DNA of 64,000 nt from Adlercreutzia shanghongiae (GTDB lineage: Bacteria > Actinomycetota > Coriobacteriia > Coriobacteriales > Eggerthellaceae), in the NCBI RefSeq assembly GCF_035830635.1, contig NZ_JAYMFI010000015.1, positions 46,067-110,066 on the forward strand, written 5' to 3'. Within the stretch, counting starts at the first letter, position 1. Each line of letters begins with the position of its first letter. This document shows, one piece after another, positions 50,211 through 58,953 of the stretch. Under the pieces are notes generated by a model. It was not told the DNA's origin. It did no database searches and saw only the letters and a list, made by a program, of their open reading frames with translations. The position numbers and the translations under genes are program-made.

Positions 50211-51527
50211 ATGGCCATTAACGCTCCCGAGGGAACCCGCGATCTTCTGCCCGACGAGGCGCTGTTCTGGAACCGGTTCAAGCAGACGGCGGTCGAGGTG
50301 TTCGGCGCCTACGGCTACCTGCCCATCGACACCCCCATCATGGAGCAGACGGAGCTCTTCATCCGCGGCATCGGCGAGGCCACCGACGTGGTGTCCAAGG
50401 AGATGTTCACGGCCATCTCCGGTGAAAACCTGCGTCGTTGGGTAGAGGAGGGGAAGGCCCCGAAGGCGAAGAGCCGTCTGAGCTTGCGCCCCGAGGGCAC
50501 GGCCGGCGTGGTGCGCGCCGTGGTGCAGCACGATCTGGTGCCCCAGGGGGCGGCGCCGGCGAAGCTCATGTACGCAGGCCCGATGTTCCGCGCCGAGCGT
50601 CCGCAGAAGGGCCGCCAGCGCCAGTTCAACCAGGTGGGCGTGGAGTGCCTGGGCGCCGAGGAGCCGACGATCGATGCCGAGGCCATTATCATGCTCATGC
50701 GCTTCTACGAGAAGGTGGGCATCCCGCGCGAATCCATGCGCCTGCTGCTGAACTCCATGGGCTGCGAGAAATGCCGCCCGGCCTACCGCAATCTGGTGAA
50801 GGCGTACATGGATGAGCACGCCGACGAGCTGTGCGAGACCTGCCTCACGCGCGCCGAGGTGAATCCGCTGCGCGCCTTCGATTGCAAGAACCCCCAGTGC
50901 GCATCCGTGATGGCCGAGGCCCCGAAGATCACCGACCATCTGTGCGATGAATGCCTGGAGCACTACGGCGCGGTGAAGGAGCTGCTCGATGGCGCGGGGG
51001 TGGCCTACGAGGAAGACTACAAGCTCGTGCGCGGGCTCGACTACTACACCCGCACGGTGTTCGAGGTGCAGGTGGACAACGGCATGGGAAGCCAGAACGC
51101 CATCGGCGGCGGCGGACGTTACGACAGGCTGGCCGAGGAGGTGGGCGGTCGTCCCACGCCGGGCCTGGGCTTCGCCCTCGGCTTCGAGCGCTGCGTGCTG
51201 GCCCTGGAGGCGGCGGGCGTTCAGTTCCCGCGTGCCCAGAAGTGCGACCTGTTCGTGGCCTGCGTCGATGAGTCGGTGCGCGCCCGGGCCTTCGCGCTGG
51301 TGCAGGAATGCCGCGACGCCGGCTTTACCACCGAGATGGATCACCAGAAGCGCAGCCTGAAGAGCCAGTTCAAGCTGGCCGACAAGCTGGGCGCGGCCCG
51401 CGTGGCCGTGCTCGGTCCCGACGAGCTGGCGGCTGGTGAGGTGACCCTGCGCGACATGGGCACCCACACCGAGGCCAAGGTGCGCTTGGAAGAAGTCGTC
51501 GGCGAGCTGGGCCGCGCGATCCTGTAA
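50211..51527 (+). CDS. hisS: Histidyl-tRNA synthetase
   Basis: The 438-residue class II synthetase. Motif 1 region: GAYGYLPIDTPIMEQTELF. Motif 2: YAGPMFRAERPQKGRQRQF. The His-specific motifs are LVRGLDYYTRTVFEV and the GGGGRYDRL loop, with GLGFALGFERCVLAL as motif 3. An anticodon-binding domain covers the last ~95 residues. Residues about 185-240 contain six Cys (CEKCRPAYR, CETCLTR, LCDECLEH), a possible zinc site. GAAGGA lies 7 nt before ATG. No aspS follows, unlike many genomes. Confidence 0.97.
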   Translation: MAINAPEGTRDLLPDEALFWNRFKQTAVEVFGAYGYLPIDTPIMEQTELFIRGIGEATDVVSKEMFTAISGENLRRWVEEGKAPKAKSRLSLRPEGTAGVVRAVVQHDLVPQGAAPAKLMYAGPMFRAERPQKGRQRQFNQVGVECLGAEEPTIDAEAIIMLMRFYEKVGIPRESMRLLLNSMGCEKCRPAYRNLVKAYMDEHADELCETCLTRAEVNPLRAFDCKNPQCASVMAEAPKITDHLCDECLEHYGAVKELLDGAGVAYEEDYKLVRGLDYYTRTVFEVQVDNGMGSQNAIGGGGRYDRLAEEVGGRPTPGLGFALGFERCVLALEAAGVQFPRAQKCDLFVACVDESVRARAFALVQECRDAGFTTEMDHQKRSLKSQFKLADKLGAARVAVLGPDELAAGEVTLRDMGTHTEAKVRLEEVVGELGRAIL

Positions 51528-51570
51528 CGATCGGCACCTCTTGCCCTTGCGGTTTTCTTTCGGGTATTTG

Positions 51571-51596
51571 ACGGCCTCCGCGTAAGCGGGGGCCGT
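51571..51596 (+). other. Hairpin after hisS
   Basis: ACGGCCTCCGC and GCGGGGGCCGT pair with one G-U around GTAA, 43 bp after the hisS stop. The following TTCCTG is a poor T run, so termination is possible but weak. Confidence 0.5.
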
Positions 51597-51718
51597 TCCT
51601 GTATAGTGGCACGAAACCTATGGCGGGGCGGGAAGTCGCCCCTGGGAAATGAAGGGGCTGCCAGCTTGGGCACGGCGAGGGGCCGTGCGGCGGGCAGCGT
51701 TTGGAGAGGATGATTTCA

Positions 51719-53935
51719 GTGGCACAATCTGGTCTGGATTCCCTGCTGGAGGCGTTGCGCCAATCGGGCGTGAACACCGACAACGTGGGTGCGGGCGGCG
51801 GCGCCGGCTCGGCTGGTCCGCAGACGCCGGGCGGTTCGGGCGCAGGCTCGGGCGCAGGCTCGGCCGGCGGCTCCGGCGCGTCGGGCTCGCGCGGCGGCGT
51901 GGGCGGTTTCGGCGGGTTCCCCTTCAGCGGGTTTGGAGGCTTCGGCGGCGGTGTCGGCGGCGGTGGCGGCAAGGGCCATGGCGGCTCGGGCGGCGATGGG
52001 GCCACGCCGGTGAACTTCGAGTTTCTCGCTAACGATTTCCACCTGCCCTCCAAAAAGTGGCTCGCGCTCATCATCGTGGTGGCGCTGCTCGTCATCGCGG
52101 GCGCCTACTGGTGGTTCCATCCGGCTATCAATATCCACTCGACGGACTTCTGGAGCATCGTCTTCATCGTCGTCCTGCTGCCGGTGTTCCTTGTGCTCTG
52201 GACGCGCTCGCGCCAATACAGAAACGGCACCAAAGAAGTGGTGAAGAACGAGGGCAAGGCCAAGACGTTCCGCGTGCTGTCTTTCGTGCCGGTGGCGGTG
52301 GTGGCGCTCGTGGCCATCGGCGCCGTCATGTCCATGGCCATCTTTCCGGGCAACGCCGAGAAGTACTCCAACGTGCTGAAGACCGACACGCTGGAGTTCG
52401 CCCAGGACATTAAGGAAGTGAACTACTCCGAGATTCCCGTCATCGACCGTGACTCGGCCATTCTGCTGGGCAACCGCGAGATGGGCTCCATCCCCGAGTA
52501 CGTGAGCCAGTTCGAGGTGTCGAACCTGTACTCGCAGATCAACTACCAGGGCACGCCGGTGCGCGTGAGCCCGCTGGGTTACGCCGACCTGTTCAAGTGG
52601 TTCACCAACCGCGACGGCGGCATTCCGGCCTACGCGCTCGTGAACATGACCACCCAGGACGCCGAGATCGTGCGCCTGGGCGATTCGCCCATCTACTACT
52701 CGGCTTCCGAGCCGCTCGCCCGCAACATAGACCGCCACGTGCAGTTGAAGTACCCCTTCTACATGTTCGGCGAGAAGTCCTTCGAGATTGACGAGGACGG
52801 CCATCCCTGGTGGATCTGCCCCGTGCGCGACTTCACCATCGGGCTCTTCGGCGGCGAGACCATCAGCCGCGTGGTGCTGTGCGACGCCACTACGGGCGAG
52901 ACGCAGGATCTGTCGCTGGAGGAGTGCCCCGAGTGGGTGGACCGCGTGTTCCCGGCCGAGCTGCTCATCCAGCAGTACAACTGGTGGGGCGCCTACAACA
53001 ACGGCTGGCTGAACTCGTTCCTCGGTCAGGAGGGCGTGGTGCGCACGACCCCCGGCACCGACGGCACGCTCGGCTACAACTACATCGCGAAGGACGACGA
53101 CGTGTGGGTGTACACCGGCGTCACCTCCGCCACGGCCGACAACTCCATCATCGGTTTCGTGCTGGTGAACCAGCGCACCCAGGAATCGCACTTCTACTCC
53201 GTGGCCGGCGCCACCGAGGACTCGGCCATGGAATCGGCCGAGGGCCAGGTGCAGAACTTGCGCTACACCTCCACGTTCCCGCTGCTCATCAACGTGGGGA
53301 ACCAGCCCACCTACTTCATGGCCCTGAAGGACGGCGCGGGCCTGGTGAAGAAGTTCGCCATGATCGACATCCAGCGCTACCAGAACGTGGCCGTGGGCGA
53401 TACCGTGGCCGACACCCAGAAGGCCTACGAGGCGCTGCTCGCCACCAACGGCGTGGTGGCCGAGGGCGAGGGCGGCACCACCGACGTCGTCACGGTGAAG
53501 GGCGTCATTCGCTCGCTGAACCAGGCGGTTATCGAGGGCAACACCCACTTCTACGTGACCGTGGAAGGGGAGGACGGCGCCATCTTCGACTTCGCGTTGC
53601 CCGGCCTGCTGGATATCGTCGGCTACAAGGTGGGCGACGAGATCAGCTTCACCTACGTGGAAGCCGCCGGTTCCAATGTGAGCCCGGCCTACGAGATTCT
53701 GGGCGAGGGCGGCAAGGCTCCGGCGGCGGAGGATGCCGCGGGCGACGGTACTGAGGCGGCCGGCATCGACGCGGCTGCGGGCGAAGGCTCGGCTGGCAAC
53801 GCTGCCCCTGCGCAGGCTGCCGCCGGCGACGAGAACGCCTCCGGCGAGCCCGAGGACGACGTCGTTCAGCAAAACGGCGCCGCGCAGACGCCCGAGGAGG
53901 TGGCCGCCGGCGACGACACCAAGCAGGTGGCGTAG
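51719..53935 (+). CDS. Large membrane protein with Gly-rich N-terminus, unknown function
   Basis: About 738 residues. Residues 20-95 are an extreme Gly/Ser-rich linker (GGFGGFPFSGFGGFGG and similar). Three helices follow: KKWLALIIVVALLVIAG, FWSIVFIVVLLPVFLVLW and FVPVAVVALVAIGAVM. A large outside domain of about 430 residues comes next, with conserved-looking aromatic blocks (QQYNWWGAYNNGW, SFEIDEDGHPWWICPV), and then an OB-like segment (VKGVIRSLNQAVIEG) and an acidic Ala-rich tail. GTG 51719 lies 9 nt after GGAGAGG. I cannot name the family; related proteins seem widespread in Firmicutes and Actinobacteria. Confidence 0.8.
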   Translation: MAQSGLDSLLEALRQSGVNTDNVGAGGGAGSAGPQTPGGSGAGSGAGSAGGSGASGSRGGVGGFGGFPFSGFGGFGGGVGGGGGKGHGGSGGDGATPVNFEFLANDFHLPSKKWLALIIVVALLVIAGAYWWFHPAINIHSTDFWSIVFIVVLLPVFLVLWTRSRQYRNGTKEVVKNEGKAKTFRVLSFVPVAVVALVAIGAVMSMAIFPGNAEKYSNVLKTDTLEFAQDIKEVNYSEIPVIDRDSAILLGNREMGSIPEYVSQFEVSNLYSQINYQGTPVRVSPLGYADLFKWFTNRDGGIPAYALVNMTTQDAEIVRLGDSPIYYSASEPLARNIDRHVQLKYPFYMFGEKSFEIDEDGHPWWICPVRDFTIGLFGGETISRVVLCDATTGETQDLSLEECPEWVDRVFPAELLIQQYNWWGAYNNGWLNSFLGQEGVVRTTPGTDGTLGYNYIAKDDDVWVYTGVTSATADNSIIGFVLVNQRTQESHFYSVAGATEDSAMESAEGQVQNLRYTSTFPLLINVGNQPTYFMALKDGAGLVKKFAMIDIQRYQNVAVGDTVADTQKAYEALLATNGVVAEGEGGTTDVVTVKGVIRSLNQAVIEGNTHFYVTVEGEDGAIFDFALPGLLDIVGYKVGDEISFTYVEAAGSNVSPAYEILGEGGKAPAAEDAAGDGTEAAGIDAAAGEGSAGNAAPAQAAAGDENASGEPEDDVVQQNGAAQTPEEVAAGDDTKQVA

Positions 53936-53964
53936 GTTCTCGCAACAACGGCAACGGTTTAAAG

Positions 53965-53991
53965 CGGACGGGATCAATCTCGTCCGTTTTT
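53965..53991 (+). terminator. Rho-independent terminator
   Basis: CGGACGGGAT pairs with ATCTCGTCCG (one G-U) and is followed by TTTTT. It ends the unknown membrane protein transcript 30 bp after its stop. Confidence 0.88.
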
Positions 53992-54217
53992 CGTTTTCCC
54001 AGATCAATCACTAGGTTTATAGGGTGGTTTAAAGCTTTAAACTTCTTTTTCCTCGGTGGTCGATGCACGGTTTTTCCGCCGCGTCCATAGTGCGTGGTGC
54101 AGCCAGCGAGCTGCAGCGGCGGGCGAGGGAGCTTCGCCGCGAACCAAGGCAGCACGGAGGCTGCGGCCGAGCCTTGTCAAGGGCTCGGCGCCACGAGAGA
54201 GGGAAAGGGAACCCATC

Positions 54218-55846
54218 ATGAAGAACGCTATGAATGTTTCTCGTCGCGATTTGTTCAAGTTCGGTGGCGTGGCCGCCATGGGCGTGGCCGCCGCCGGAGC
54301 GCTTGCCGGTTGCGGGCAGCCCAAGCTCGCCGGCACGGGCGATGCCGCTGCCGCCGGCGACGGCTCCGCCTATGTGGGCCCGAGCTTCCTGCAGAAGCCC
54401 GCCGAGATCACCGATTTCGCCGAGACCCACGACTTCGACGTCGTGGTGGTCGGTGCCGGCGAGTCGGGCCTGGCCGCCATTCACGCGGCCCTGGAGACCG
54501 GTGCTACTGTGGGCGTGCTCCAGAGCCTGTCTATCGTGCAGACCGCCGGCAACATGGGCGCCTCTATCGACCTGACCAAGACGAGCGAGGCTGGCATCAA
54601 GGCGGCGCTGTCCTTCATCAACTACAAGAGCGACTACCGCGCCAACATGGGCCAGGTGGAAACCTGGGCCCGCAACTCCCAGGAGGCGCTGGCCTGGTGG
54701 GCCGAGGCCGCGGCCAAGGGCGGCAGCGAGTCGAAGCCCTACGACTACGTGGTGAACTGCAACGGCCACGACGTGTACTTCCACGCCAACACCTACTTCC
54801 ATGACGAGGGCCACCAGAAGGGCGCGCTCATCATCGGCGACGCCGTGCAGGAAGAGGGCGCCGAGATCTTCTTCGAGACCCCCTGCGTGCAGCTGTACAT
54901 GGAGGACGGCCGCGTGGCCGGTGCCATCGGCGAGGCCAAGGACGGCAGCCACGTGCTGCTGCGCGCCGCCAAGGGCGTCATCATGGCCTCGGGCGACTAC
55001 GTGGGCGACTCCGAGATGCTGTACTACTACACCCCCGACGCCAAGGGCCTGCATCAGGCCGTGGACTTCCGCAACGGCACCGGCCTCAAGGCCGCCATGT
55101 GGGTCGGCGCCCAGATGTGCCCGGCCTCGCACACCAAGATGGTGCACGGCGAGGGCCCGAAGGTGCGCTTCGAGATGCCGTACCTGTTCCTGGACCGCCA
55201 CGGCAAGCGCTTCATGGATGAGGGCTGCTGCCGCATGGGCTACCTGAACGAGTTCACCAACAAGTACCTGGCCGAGGTCGATTTCGCCGAGTCCACCGCC
55301 GCGAAGTTCTTCTCTATCGTGCCCACGAACTGGGAGGAGCACTACGAGGCCTGGAAGCCCTTCTCCGACATCTCCATCCACAACGCCTACCGCAATGTGG
55401 ATCCGGAGGCCTGGATCAAAGGCGACACCCTGGAGGAGCTGGCCGCGAACATGATCGCCTATGCCGACGAGGAGGGCTGGGCCCACGACTACACCGTGGA
55501 GGCCATTGTGGAGTCCATCAACCGCTACAACGAGCTGGTGGCTGCCGGCGAGGGCGACGCCGACTTCGGCAAGCGCGACGAGTACATGGTGCCCATCGAG
55601 GCCCCCTGCTACGCGGTGCCGCGCGGTGCGAACAACATCGACGCTTTGGTGGACGGCCTGTGGTGCGACGACAACTTCCAGTGCCTGGACGCCGACATGC
55701 AGCCCATCCCCGGCCTGTTCGCCGTGGGTAACGCCTCGGGCCCCTTCTTCGGCAACAGCAACTACCCGATGGACATCGAGGGCCTGTCGGTGGGCCGTGC
55801 CATCACCACCGGCTTTGCCACGGGCCGCTACGTGGCCGGGCTGTAG
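54218..55846 (+). CDS. Tat-exported FAD-dependent oxidoreductase (fumarate reductase-like), second copy
   Basis: A 542-residue protein. Tat signal VSRRDLFKFGGVAAMG, then LAGC (possible lipoprotein Cys). FAD motif VVVVGAGESGLAAIHAALETG and C-terminal PGLFAVGNASGPFFGNSNYPMD. Like the copy at 44304 it has no heme or FMN domain, but the sequences are only distantly alike, so substrates probably differ. GGGAAAGGGAACCC precedes ATG. A LuxR-type membrane regulator follows on the same strand at 56138. The terminator shares the leading string ACCCTCCCTCAA with the other copy. Confidence 0.92.
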   Translation: MKNAMNVSRRDLFKFGGVAAMGVAAAGALAGCGQPKLAGTGDAAAAGDGSAYVGPSFLQKPAEITDFAETHDFDVVVVGAGESGLAAIHAALETGATVGVLQSLSIVQTAGNMGASIDLTKTSEAGIKAALSFINYKSDYRANMGQVETWARNSQEALAWWAEAAAKGGSESKPYDYVVNCNGHDVYFHANTYFHDEGHQKGALIIGDAVQEEGAEIFFETPCVQLYMEDGRVAGAIGEAKDGSHVLLRAAKGVIMASGDYVGDSEMLYYYTPDAKGLHQAVDFRNGTGLKAAMWVGAQMCPASHTKMVHGEGPKVRFEMPYLFLDRHGKRFMDEGCCRMGYLNEFTNKYLAEVDFAESTAAKFFSIVPTNWEEHYEAWKPFSDISIHNAYRNVDPEAWIKGDTLEELAANMIAYADEEGWAHDYTVEAIVESINRYNELVAAGEGDADFGKRDEYMVPIEAPCYAVPRGANNIDALVDGLWCDDNFQCLDADMQPIPGLFAVGNASGPFFGNSNYPMDIEGLSVGRAITTGFATGRYVAGL

Positions 55847-55923
55847 AAGCCGCGCGGGTTCGCGCTCGGCACTGAAGTGCGGGCTTGGCCTGCCGCGGAA
55901 AGCCGCCAACTGATACCCTCCCT

Positions 55924-55954
55924 CAAGCCGGCGCTCCGTATGGGGCGCCGGCTT
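55924..55954 (+). terminator. Terminator after the second flavoprotein gene
   Basis: AAGCCGGCGC (55924-55933) pairs with GCGCCGGCTT (55944-55953) across a 10-nt loop, followed by TTT. The same ACCCTCCCTCAA leads into it as at 46134. Confidence 0.82.
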
Positions 55955-56003
55955 TGCTGCGCCTGCACCTTTTTCACCGCAATAGGCGTCAATTCTAAAA
56001 ACC

Positions 56004-56110
56004 CGAGTTAGTAGAGTCTGAACAAGGGATATCGACTGAAAAAAGCGTCCCATTTGAGTAAGAAAGACCCATTTTGGGCCTCCCCAGCTCTTGCAGACTC
56101 TACCAACTCG
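56004..56110. repeat. 107-bp element bounded by 17-bp inverted repeats
   Basis: CGAGTTAGTAGAGTCTG (56004-56020) is matched by CAGACTCTACCAACTCG (56094-56110), differing at one base that still allows a G-U pair. A-rich runs flank both arms outside (TAAAAACC, CTTTTTGG). It lies 28 bp before the luxR-type gene, so it may be a paired operator or a small MITE-like element. Confidence 0.65.
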
Positions 56111-56137
56111 ACTTTTTGGTAAAAAAGAAGACAATAT

Positions 56138-57592
56138 ATGACGCTTGCTGTTTTTGAGAGGGGATGGCCTTTGGGAAGCGAAATGCAAGAAGATCGCCGT
56201 GCGCTTTTGAAGGGCGGGCGACGCTATATTTGCGCGTATGGGTGCGCCCGGGCTTGGGCGACGCTCACGTTCACGGGTGCGACTGCAGGCGCGGGCGTGT
56301 TGGATGCGGCGCCGTGGTCGTTCGAGCCGCATTTCACCTTCGATGTGGCCTACATTGCCGTGAGCATCCTGCTCGTGCTGCTGTTCCGACGGTTCGTGCC
56401 GTTGAATGAGAATCGTGCGGTGAAAGCCGCGTCCTTTGGGTGCATGGTTGCGGCGTCGCTTTTGTGTGTGGCGGCGGCGTGGGTGCCCGAGGCGTCGTTT
56501 GCGCTGATGGTGGGCGGCTCGCTGGCGGCGGGCGTGGGCTACGGGCTCTTCCTGCTACTGGCCGCCGAAGTGCTCGCGACTTTCAGCTTGTTGCGCATCT
56601 TCCTGTTTCTGTCGGGCGCTATGGTGCTGGGCTCGGTTATCACGTTCTTCTGCGAGGGGCTTGCTGGCGTTCAGGCTCAGGCCATGCTGGTGCTTCTGCC
56701 CGTGCTCGCGGGCGCCTATCTGCGAGGCGCTTACTACCACGTTCCGACAGCCGACCGACCCAAGCGCGGTGTGCCGAAGTTCTCTTACCCGTGGAAGCTG
56801 TTTGCGCTGTACGGCCTGTACGCTTTCGCCTACGGCATGCGGGCCAACCAGTTGGTGGCCGGTGCCGGGCGACACTCGTCGGTATCGACGTTCATCCTCA
56901 TGGCGGTGCTGTTCGCCACGGCCTATTTCGCGTCGAAGCGGTTCAACATTGGGCTTCTGTACCGGTCGCCGGTGGTGCTCATGGTGTGCGGTTTCCTGCT
57001 GGTGCCGGCGGAAAGTCTGTTCGGTGCGGCGGTGTCCGGCTACCTTATCGCCATCAGCTATTCGCTCATGTCGTTCCTCGTGATGTTTCTGCTCTTCGAT
57101 ATTTCGAAGCGCCTGGGCGTGGCCATTGTGGCGTTCATGGCCATCAAGAACGCCGAGCAGCTGCTGCAGGTGGCCGGCGGCGAAGCGACGGGCTTGCTGG
57201 GTGCCCTCGGCCTGCCCGCGTCCACCGAGGCGCTGACGGTTACCGTCATCGTGTCGGTGCTCATTCTGGCGGCCACGGCTCTGCTGTTCTCCGAGAAGGA
57301 GCTCGCCAGCAAATGGGGCGTGTCCATCCTGGATACGGGCGGCCTCATCGAGCGCACGGCCGAGGAGGAGCGCGCAGCCGAGCGCGTGGACGAGCTCTCG
57401 CGCACCTACCGCCTGAGCCCGCGCGAGCAGGAGGTGCTGGCGCTTCTGGCCGCGGGGAAGACCGGCCGCGTCATTCAGCAGGAGCTCTTCATCGCCGAGG
57501 GCACCTTCAAGGCCCACACCCGGCACATCTACGAGAAGATGGGCATCAACTCCCGCAAGGAACTTTTCGACCTTTTGGGAATTTCCCATTGA
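56138..57592 (+). CDS. LuxR-family regulator with polytopic membrane domain
   Basis: A 484-residue protein with about ten to twelve hydrophobic helices (such as FDVAYIAVSILLVLLFRRF, YLIAISYSLMSFLVMFLLF) and a C-terminal LuxR helix-turn-helix (LSPREQEVLALLAAGKTGRV, then FKAHTRHIYEKMGINSRKELFDLL). It matches the design of the regulator at 42458 and follows a Tat-exported flavoprotein gene that it probably controls. ATG 56138 follows AAGAAG; ATG 56183 behind TTGGGAAG is an alternative. Its stop codon lies within the -35 box of the ribosomal promoter. Confidence 0.92.
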   Translation: MTLAVFERGWPLGSEMQEDRRALLKGGRRYICAYGCARAWATLTFTGATAGAGVLDAAPWSFEPHFTFDVAYIAVSILLVLLFRRFVPLNENRAVKAASFGCMVAASLLCVAAAWVPEASFALMVGGSLAAGVGYGLFLLLAAEVLATFSLLRIFLFLSGAMVLGSVITFFCEGLAGVQAQAMLVLLPVLAGAYLRGAYYHVPTADRPKRGVPKFSYPWKLFALYGLYAFAYGMRANQLVAGAGRHSSVSTFILMAVLFATAYFASKRFNIGLLYRSPVVLMVCGFLLVPAESLFGAAVSGYLIAISYSLMSFLVMFLLFDISKRLGVAIVAFMAIKNAEQLLQVAGGEATGLLGALGLPASTEALTVTVIVSVLILAATALLFSEKELASKWGVSILDTGGLIERTAEEERAAERVDELSRTYRLSPREQEVLALLAAGKTGRVIQQELFIAEGTFKAHTRHIYEKMGINSRKELFDLLGISH

Positions 57593-57616
57593 CAGCGGGC
57601 GCGGGCGCATTAAACT
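57589..57616 (+). promoter_or_regulatory. Promoter of the rplJ-rplL operon
   Basis: TTGACA (57589-57594), 16 nt, TAAACT (57611-57616). The -35 box contains the stop codon of the preceding luxR-type gene. The transcript would begin near 57623, about 240 nt before rplJ, leaving room for the L10 leader. Confidence 0.72.
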
Positions 57617-57649
57617 AGACAAGCTGCTCAAAAGAGCAGTGCAACGAAC

Positions 57650-57800
57650 AGATATGTTCCGCTACTTAAGACAGCAGGTACGGGGCCCGCAGGGCAACCG
57701 TTTAATCGCGCAAGCGGCCCGCCGAGGTGGTCGAAGATTCGCAACCGTGAATTTCTGCGGCCTCCGTCTTATGGGCGGGGGTCGTTTTCCTTCTTAAGGC
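57650..57800 (+). ncRNA. Ribosomal protein L10 leader
   Basis: The region between the promoter and rplJ carries features of the L10 leader family: CTTAAGACAGCAGGTAC near 57665, the GC-rich arms around GGGCCCGCAGGGCAACCG, and GCGGCCCGCCGAGGTGG with kink-turn-like GA steps. A second stem near 57755-57785 (GCGGCCTCCGTC with GGCGGGGGTCGT, followed by TTTTCC) may act as an attenuator. The L10-L12 complex binds such leaders to repress its own synthesis. The boundaries are approximate. Confidence 0.8.
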
Positions 57801-57862
57801 TTGCGGCCCACCCAACCAGGTGCGGAACCCGGAAAGCTTTGAGAAGGAGGTGTACGACAAAG

Positions 57863-58384
57863 ATGCCCAACGCTCAGAACAAGGAGATGCTCACCAGCAT
57901 CAAGGAGGATCTCGACGGCGTTTCCGCCATGTGGGTCGTGGACTACCGCGGCCTGACCGTGAAGGAGATGCAGCAGCTGCGTCGCGACATTCGCGAGACT
58001 GGCTCGGTGCTGAAGGTCTACAAGAACACGCTGGTTCACCTGGCGCTGTCCGAGGCCGAGCTGCCGACGCTCGACGACATGCTCGCCGGCCCCAGCGCGT
58101 TCGTGTTCTCCGGCAACGACGTGGCCGCTTCCGCGAAGGCCCTGAAGACCTTCGCCAAGGCCAACGAGAACCTTGAGATCAAGGGCGGCCTGATGGAAGG
58201 CGCTGCCGTGTCTGCAGCGGAGGTGGAGGCTATCGCTTCTCTGCCCTCTCGCGAGCAGCTCATGGCTCAGATCGCCGGTGCCATCTCTGGCGTCGCTCGT
58301 GGTCTGGCCACCACCATCAACGGTGTGCCGCGCGGTATGGCCCAGGTCGTCAAGGCCGTGGCCGATCAGAAGGAAGCTGCCTAA
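57863..58384 (+). CDS. rplJ: Ribosomal protein L10 (uL10)
   Basis: The 173-residue base of the ribosomal stalk, binding 23S rRNA and L7/L12 dimers. Typical segments: VSAMWVVDYRGLTVKEMQQLR, VYKNTLVHLAL, GPSAFVFSGND and the C-terminal L12-binding helix. ATG 57863 lies after AAGGAGGTG. The operon is preceded by an L10 leader and followed 90 bp later by rplL. Confidence 0.97.
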   Translation: MPNAQNKEMLTSIKEDLDGVSAMWVVDYRGLTVKEMQQLRRDIRETGSVLKVYKNTLVHLALSEAELPTLDDMLAGPSAFVFSGNDVAASAKALKTFAKANENLEIKGGLMEGAAVSAAEVEAIASLPSREQLMAQIAGAISGVARGLATTINGVPRGMAQVVKAVADQKEAA

Positions 58385-58474
58385 CAGCTCGGGCGGCCTG
58401 AGACGGGCCGCGTAACGCAAAAAGAAACTTGGCCGGCACGAAGAGGCGCCGGCCCCCTTTGAAAGGAAACTAAC

Positions 58475-58855
58475 ATGGCTGTTACTCGTGAAGAGATTCT
58501 TGAGGCTCTGAAGGAGATGTCCCTGCTCGAGGCTTCCGAGCTCGTGAAGGACATCGAGGAGACCTTCGGCGTGTCCGCCGCCGCTCCGGTGGCCGTGGCC
58601 GCCGCTGGTGCTGCTCCGGCTGAGGGTGGCGCTGCCGAGGAGAAGTCCGACTTCGACGTCGTGCTCGAGGGCTTCGGCGACAACAAGATCGCCGTCATCA
58701 AGGTTGTCCGCGAGATCACCGGCCTGGGCCTGAAGGAGGCCAAGGAGGTCGTCGAGGGCGCTCCGAAGCCGGTGGCCGAGGGCGTTGCCAAGGACAAGGC
58801 CGAGGAGATCAAGGGCAAGCTGGAGGAAGCTGGCGCCGCTGTGACCCTGAAGTAA
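58475..58855 (+). CDS. rplL: Ribosomal protein L7/L12 (bL12)
   Basis: The 126-residue stalk protein that recruits translational GTPases. N-terminal dimer domain (EEILEALKEMSLLEASELVK), Ala/Gly/Pro-rich hinge (about 35-55), and the C-terminal domain with the factor-binding helix KIAVIKVVREITGLGLKEAK and GAPKPVAEGVAKDKAEEIK. GAAAGGAAACTAAC precedes ATG. A strong terminator lies 40 bp after the stop. Confidence 0.98.
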   Translation: MAVTREEILEALKEMSLLEASELVKDIEETFGVSAAAPVAVAAAGAAPAEGGAAEEKSDFDVVLEGFGDNKIAVIKVVREITGLGLKEAKEVVEGAPKPVAEGVAKDKAEEIKGKLEEAGAAVTLK

Positions 58856-58895
58856 ATTCGTTTTCGCGAACACTTCTCCCCTCAAGGGACTGCCA

Positions 58896-58927
58896 AGAAC
58901 CCCGCCTACGAGCGGGGTTCTTTTTTT
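58896..58927 (+). terminator. Rho-independent terminator of rplJ-rplL
   Basis: AGAACCCCGC pairs with GCGGGGTTCT across CTACGA and is followed by eight T residues. Confidence 0.95.
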
Positions 58928-58953
58928 GCGGGAGGGGGGTGAGTCGTCGCGGA

